Of a stretch of DNA of 64,000 nucleotides, positions 57,962 to 64,000 are shown piece after piece (position 1 is the first letter of the stretch; every line of letters starts with the position of its first letter). This DNA is from Polyporus tsugae. Its lineage: Eukaryota; Basidiomycota; Agaricomycetes; Polyporales; Polyporaceae. A program made the position numbers and the translations under genes. The notes under the pieces are model-generated. The model saw only the letters and a list, made by a program, of their open reading frames with translations. It was not told where the DNA came from and made no database searches. The stretch spans positions 124,001 to 188,000 of the forward strand of contig JAHRBS010000013.1 in the NCBI GenBank assembly GCA_024305745.1. The letters are read 5' to 3'.

Positions 57962-60536
57962 ATGTTCTCTGGCGCGACGTCCAGGGCTCACCAAGAGAGT
58001 AGGCGCGAGTCCGTGGCCCCGTCTACCACTGAGACTCTCCCAACACCACCAGCCTGCCCAGAGGAGAAGGAGGACCAGAAGATCTCCAGCGATGTCGCGG
58101 CGGAGGAGTGGAAGGACTTTGGGTTCCTCCCTATACCGAAGCGCGTTCGATACGACCCAGAACGCCCGGCGCACTTTGGGCTGCTGATGAACATTATCTT
58201 CGGGGTTGCGAGCACGTTCAGTATGTGATTCGTAATGGTGTCGCTATCGGCGGAGCTGACGCTTGTCAAGTCGTCAGTAATCTGTACTACTGTCAACCTC
58301 TGCTGAGTAAGTGTGTTTTAATTCCCCTTGCTCTTTGCTGTGCTTGGAGATAAAGCTATGGGCTATCTATCCGAGGTTATTGCTCCACTCGTCGGGTCGT
58401 GAACGTTTGAACGATTGATCTCTCCCTTCGATCATTTACTTTTGCACTCGCTCGGAATCCAGCTTTGCCTTAGCGCTTCCGGTCTCTATCCGTCTCCCGG
58501 TGCTCAGTCGTAACTAGATGCTATTGGGAGGGCGGCATATATGCGGTCAGAAGCAGGATAGGAACCGCCCAGAAACCCTCCCCATATCGTCTGACGACTA
58601 TCGTGTGGGAGCGGCGCCCTAGTTTCGTCCTGCGTTTCCGGAAAGCGACCCGTACTGACTGGAACGCGCTTGCCTATCCACCACTCTCCTTGCCTCAGCG
58701 TGATGGTCTCGCTATGGTGCTCCAAACCCTGCGCGCACGCATTTCATCAGCTTGTTTCTGGATAGCTGACATCGCACATTGCAGTCGAGAGCAAGAACGG
58801 GGCTGTGGTCGTGATACAGCACAACATATCTGGGGTTGGTCGGAGGGTAGTTTCCCGACCTTCCCACGTTCGACGATTCAACCAGTAACCTGCGGAAATC
58901 TTGCATGCCTTCTCGTTCTCTTTCCGTCTTCCTTTTCAGCCGTGTTCCAAATGGGTGCTCCGGACACCATCGTGTCTTGAATGCTAATTGATACATTTCA
59001 GTCCAGTTCTCATTGTATTTCGGAGTAACGTACCACGAGGTTTCAAATATACCTACGTTAGTACAAGCTGGGTGAGTTGCGCATCCCTTTTATTTGTACC
59101 GAATGTCCCCGCTTGACAAGTCCTGACTCTGGCAGTTATGCCATCGGTCTACTGTTCATCACGCCCTTAGGCGACCTCGTGAGGAGAAGACCTTTAATCC
59201 TCGTTCTTACAGTCATCACCGGGAGCCTTTCCATAGGCCTTGCAATCACCAAAAGCCTCGTCGCTTTTGAAGTGCTCTCGTTCTTCGTTGGCGTCTGCTC
59301 TGTGACTCCCCAGATCCTCATGCCGCTCGCCGCCGATCTAGCTCCTCCAGAGAGGCGTGCGTCCGCACTCTCCATCGTCCTTTCCGGGCTCCTTCTCGGC
59401 GTACTCGTCGCGCGAGTGCTTGCGGGTGTCGTCGCGCAATTTGTCACGTGGCGCGTCGTGTACTACATCGCGATCGGGGTACAGTACGGTATCCTCCTGG
59501 TGCTCTACTGGATGCTGCCGGACTATCCCGCAAAGAACAAGGGCGCGACGTACTTCGGTATCCTGGCTAGCATGGCGAAGTTTGCGGTCACCGAACCCTT
59601 GCTCGTCCAGGCGATTCTCATCTCGATCGGCTCGAGCGCGACCTTCACCAACTGGTGGGTCACGCTGACTTTCCTCCTCGGCGGGCCGCCATACAACTAC
59701 TCGACGTGAGCCTTGCCACTCCTCTCACCTACGGGAAACCCATACTAACGCTATGTATGTCCATCCTCAGCGTCGTAATCGGGCTGTTCGGCGTCGTGGG
59801 CATAGTGGGCGTCGCGATGGCGCCTGTCATCGGCCGCACGATCGACAAGCTCGTCCCCTGGTCCGCGACGCTCTTCGGGATCATCATGCTCCTCCTCACG
59901 TTCTCGATCCAGACGGCTGCGGTCGGCCTGAACGTCGCCGTCGTCGTGATCGTGACGATCGGGCTCGACCTCTTCCGGCAGACTCAACAGGTGTCGCTCA
60001 CGACCGCCGTGCTCGGGCTCGACGCGAACGCGCGCTCGCGGCTTAACGCCTGCGTCATCCTCGCGGTGCGTGATCATCAGTGTCGTTGGTTTTCAAGCGA
60101 AAAAACGCTGACATGTTCCCGTATCGTACAGCTGTTCATCGGGCAGGTGATGGGCACGTCTGTAGGATCGAAGGTGTTCACGGAGCACGGCTGGCGCGCG
60201 GACGCGTCGCTCAACCTCGCGTGGACGGGCTTCACGCTCGTCGTCCTCCTCGTCCGTGGGCCGCATTGCTCGCGCTACACGTGGATCGGCTGGCAGGGTG
60301 GGTGTGAGCTCCGCAAGAGCCGAGTCGTCGCGCGGCAGGATTCAGAGGCCGAGCGAGACGCCGCCGTCGCCGCCGCCGAGAAGCAGGGCAGCGCAAGCGA
60401 GGATGCGGATGGAGGGGATGTGAAGGAGGCCGCGCGGGTTGAAGAGAAGTCTCCAGCATCAGCATCTTCAGAGGTCGAGGGAGGAGAGAAGAAGACCGGT
60501 GGCGAGGCCGAGAGGGAGGGCGTTGAGATGGTCTGA
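57962..60536 (+). CDS. Major facilitator superfamily transporter, copy B
   Basis: Tandem paralogue of the gene at 52762. Six exons: 57962-58220, 58271-58306, 59002-59071, 59136-59705, 59771-60065, 60132-60536 (1635 nt, 544 residues). The first five exons have exactly the sizes of copy A (259, 36, 70, 570, 295 nt); only the last, coding the polar Glu/Lys-rich tail ending EGVEMV, differs. Motif A reads PLGDLVRRRP. Other shared motifs are DLAPPERRASALSIVLSG and YWMLPDYPAKN. The substrate is unknown and may differ from copy A, since changes occur in membrane segments as well as in the tail. Confidence 0.85.
58307..59001 (+). other. Long second intron of MFS copy B
   Basis: 695 bp, same position and phase as in copy A and partly similar in sequence (around 58530-58660). 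No recognisable gene inside. Confidence 0.6.
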
Positions 60537-61742
60537 CCTTAACCTTTGAGAGCATTTCACGTTTTCGCGCTTTCTTGAGATGTCAATCTCATGCATTTAC
60601 GATCCGTATAGAGCAGCAGGTACCCTGTATCATCCTTTTCGCCATGTCATAGACTGCATTTTGGCACTGAAAGTGTCAGCATATTACCGTTCGGCGTTCG
60701 TGCAGATTGCACACGTATTCGAGCTCATCGCCACGACCACGCCGGCCTCCAGATCCGATTGCCGCCAGTTGACGTTGACTTCCTGTCGTTGCACGAGATC
60801 TCAGAACAGGACGTTGTCTCCTAAACTGACCTTTCGTTATTAATGTCTACGACAGCGAGCGGGCCTACAGAAAATGCATAGTGCCGAAATCTATCCCACC
60901 TCCCCCCCCCATAACACAACTCACCCGTTCTAAGTACACAGGTTTGCACTATGGTCGTATGAGGGGTTAGTGTATAACCCTCACAGCTTTGGGATGTTAG
61001 GTGACCTGCCTAAGAGTCCCCGCCTTGTCTGCGCATTTCTGCCATGGCCCGACGTGCCAGTGCCTCATAACACTCATAACTCTAGTCTCTAAGTCTGCAT
61101 TGACATATTTAGGTTCCTTCTTACTCCCTGCTAAGTTGGCCCGTGATAGAGATTGACCCACCTACAGGCTCTGAGTCGGGCGTACCTGTTCCATCGGCAG
61201 TAGGATGGCAGCGTCCATGTCCTGTCGCATCGTGACACAACCCCGGCGCGATGCGACGCGACAACAACGCGGCCACGACGCGGCGTGACGCAGAATCGAC
61301 GCGACACCGACGCGAACAGACGCGATACCGGCACGAGCTAGGATGATGTTGTGTCACACAGATGCTCATAAATAGCACGCAAACACTATCCTCGTAATAA
61401 TGCCATGGTTGGTAGGTGCGAGACATATAGATCTGTAATGAGGGGAGGAGGCTTGAGTGCAGACCAGGTGCAGACCCGCGACTCAGACATGACTGTACAT
61501 GCAGGGGCGCGGCGACGCAGCGTAGCCGCGCCGAGGGATGAGGAAATACTAGTAGTCACACTGCTAGCCGGCGCGGCAACGGCCGGTAAACCTTAAGTTA
61601 AGTTCCCGCATTGCAAGCTTGCGCGCTGGCAGCATGTTCCGAGCACCGAGTCTGAACTTCTTATCGAGTCCTCGCCACATATAGCCCATAGAGTCTTTGG
61701 CTCATTCAACCCGTCAAACTCTGTAGCGTCGTACTATAAAAC
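60537..61742. other. Intergenic region before the F-box-like gene
   Basis: No gene seen. It contains a C9 run near 60902 and a degenerate GACGCGA-rich repeat (61247-61332). A TATAAA (61734-61739) lies directly before the next start codon, too close to act as a normal TATA box. Confidence 0.5.
61247..61332. repeat. Degenerate decamer repeat (CGACGCGACA-like)
   Basis: About eight imperfect units around the word GACGCGA at roughly 10 bp spacing. Confidence 0.6.
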
Positions 61743-63951
61743 ATGGATCCTGGAAACTCCACCCACGACCTAGACTTCTTCCTGAATGGTATGGCACGGA
61801 CCGCTATCGATATTCGCGACGAAAACCTCCGTCTCAAAGCCGAAAACGAACGCCTTGAGAAGCTGCTATCTGAAATAACACCGGTGAGTAGTGAACCATT
61901 GCTCTCGCGATGATGTTGGACATTGATTGTCCCCGAATACAGGAATTAGAGCTGCTTCGAAAGGAGCGAGCAGCGTTCAAAGCCGCGGTTCGTGTATTGG
62001 TGCTCCAGAACGGGGTGAGTAGCGAGTCCTTGGATCATGTATACCAAGTTGTGACTGAGCTCTATCCTCATGGTAGGTGTTGCCGCCTTATATCAGTCAG
62101 GAGCCGGCGACGTTTACAATGCTCCCATACGAAGTTCTCCAACCGATCTTCAACTTCGCAGCGGCCGAGCCAACGTATCAGTTCGATCCGTCCATTCAGC
62201 CCGGTCCATACGGTCCATGGCTTCAACTAGTGCGTATGAAGAAGGGGTTCCCACTCATCTGCCGTGCATCATTCTGGCCAGGCATGTCCGTGCTTTACAG
62301 CGACATCGTGCTCCGGCGGATGGGCCAGGTCTCTGCATTGGCAGAGACGCTTCGCACCGCTGACGTTCGCGCCGGTGTGGGGAAGCTGATCAAGAGTATT
62401 CGTTGGGACTCTTGCGTTGTAGCAGCCCCGTGCGCGGACATCATCCGTGAAGATCTGACGTTCATATTTGGCCAGTGCACCCAACTCCAGTCCTTCTCTT
62501 ACCGTCCCCACCACAATTTTCCTCAGCGGTATCAGACTCCGGATCGCGATGAATGCGAGGGGTTCTTCAACCCCTTGTGGTTCATTATGATGCCATCCTC
62601 GCTCTCGGATCCGCCGCTTCTTCAATCCAGTGCTATTTCCAACTTGCGTTTCCTCGATATATCAGCCGGCCTCGAGGCTGATGATGATGCAACCCTCCTG
62701 GCGATCCACAGGATTCTCTCCACATTCAAGGCGCTGGAATCGCTGGCTCTCGGCCCGTGGCCCTCTAACTCATTGCTCCAAGGGGAGATCATGAGAATGC
62801 CCAGCGTATCCTTGCCGCTCCTGACGGACTTGCGTATTTTTGCACCCGAGGGACCCGTGGATACTTACTTGTGCTCACGCTGGAATGCCCCCCAACTTAC
62901 TCGCCTCACTATCCTCACCTCCGCCGGATGGTTCCCCATCCGTCACTTGGAGCGATTTGGCAGCCGTCTGCGCTATCTCCATCTCTACCCAACCCAATAC
63001 AGGTTCCCCGACTTTTCAGCATACCTTCCGACCCTTAGCTCCATGCTCACCACTCTATGCCCCATGTTGGAACACCTCGTCGTGCCCCACTCAGGTCCTC
63101 TCTACATCGACTCCCCCACGCTGGCGCATCTCGATCTCTGGACAACTTCTCTCCGCAAGTCCAAATCTCGTCAGGACAAACAGCGGGCTGAAGACTACCG
63201 CGTCTGGACTGTCGACGCCCGGAGCAACGCCCCCTCCCTTCGCACCGTGCGCTTCATCTTCGCACCGTCATGGCCGTCGGGCTGCAAATCCTCCGTGTGG
63301 GACCCGGACTGGCCGTGGATCTGCCACCCCCGTTTGCTCGCCGAGGGCTCTGACGGGGTGCTTTACCACCGTTTTCCGCTGGGACGGGTCGCGCAGACGG
63401 TCGCGGCGATCATCCCAGAGAATTTTTGGCAGATGTCGTGGGAAGGGGGGGAGGGCGAGTTCGAGGCCGGTGAGGATTGGCCGGGGGTGTATGGCGACCT
63501 TGGCGAGCTGCAGCGGAGAGTGGACGAGGAGCGCGAGGAGAGCGAATGGGGGTTTAGAGAACGGGAGGATCGAGGCGAGGAGACATCTTCCAGCGATTGG
63601 ACTACCGACGACAACTCGGAGGAAGAGGGCGATGGCGACTCACAGCTGAAAGAACACGATACCGTGATCGGCGCGAACATTGAAGGGACGGGTGGGTCAA
63701 AGGAATTGCAGGTCGAACAGAGGCGCCACATGGATCTAGCTGGGGGGGACCAGCCGCAACAACAGGAGGAGGAGCGAGCGGAGCAGGAGGAAGAAGGGGA
63801 GGCGAACCACGGGCAGCTTGTAGCTGCTGCTGAACTTGTTTCTCCGGAGTATCCTGCGGCACAGCTCGATCGCGCAACCGTCTTGAACGCGTTTCGGCGC
63901 GGTAGAGACAGAGAGTCGTACAATCACGTCGACCTTTGGGATCATTACTAG
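61743..63951 (+). CDS. F-box-like protein with N-terminal coiled coil
   Basis: Three exons: 61743-61883, 61943-62014, 62101-63951 (2064 nt, 687 residues, all junctions phase 0). Residues 24-70 form a leucine/glutamate-rich coiled coil (ENLRLKAENERLEKLL). At about residue 78 an F-box-like motif begins (MLPYEVLQPIF) followed by ICRASFWPGMSVLYSDI, the usual pattern of basidiomycete F-box-like proteins. The middle part has leucine-rich stretches without a strict repeat. The last 150 residues are very rich in Glu, Asp, Ser and Gln. F-box proteins recruit targets to SCF ubiquitin ligases; the target is unknown here. The second intron was chosen because only 62015-62100 keeps the frame into the F-box. 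An upstream start is unlikely. Confidence 0.75.
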
Positions 63952-64000
63952 CACTACATATCGACATGATATTAGGCTTCGGTTACACCGTTCCTGTCCC

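Overview
The window looks like nuclear DNA of a filamentous fungus, most likely a basidiomycete (Agaricomycete). It is GC-rich, its protein-coding genes are broken by many 45-90 bp GT-AG introns, promoters carry TATA boxes 50-65 bp before the start codon, and the last gene is a coiled-coil plus F-box-like protein of the kind common in mushrooms. No bacterial operon, CRISPR array, rRNA or tRNA was seen. All gene models are hand-spliced from the sequence and from comparison among the copies; no database search was possible.

Positions 1-39762 are a head-to-tail tandem array with an 11.2 kb period: a partial unit (1-6044) and three complete units (6045-17233, 17234-28413, 28414-39762). Each complete unit holds a minus-strand GH35 beta-galactosidase gene cut short at its 3' end, and a 4 kb plus-strand stretch with short introns and decayed GATA-type zinc fingers (a multi-finger relic). 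It also holds a small conserved minus-strand ORF of unknown function, a minisatellite just past the GH35 stop codon, and filler without recognisable genes. Copy 1 of the GH35 gene has a frameshift and a probable MITE in an intron. Copies 2-4 splice to open frames of 754, 761 and 753 residues with both catalytic glutamates, but they lack about the last 295 residues of a normal fungal enzyme and end in a new short tail.

Positions 39763-50141 hold two further full-length GH35 genes arranged head to head. The minus-strand one (40335-44379) splices to 1027 codons but has an in-frame TAA at codon 235. The plus-strand one (46028-50141) is an intact 20-exon gene for a secreted 1005-residue beta-galactosidase and is probably the main functional enzyme here. 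The six paralogues share a set of very small exons (8, 12, 14 and 16 nt).

Positions 50142-60536 hold a second, older duplication: two same-strand major facilitator transporter genes (538 and 544 residues) with identical exon sizes for the first five exons and a homologous 650-700 bp intron. The F-box-like gene follows at 61743-63951. Secreted beta-galactosidases next to permeases suggest breakdown of galactosides followed by uptake, but the transported substrate cannot be read from the sequence.
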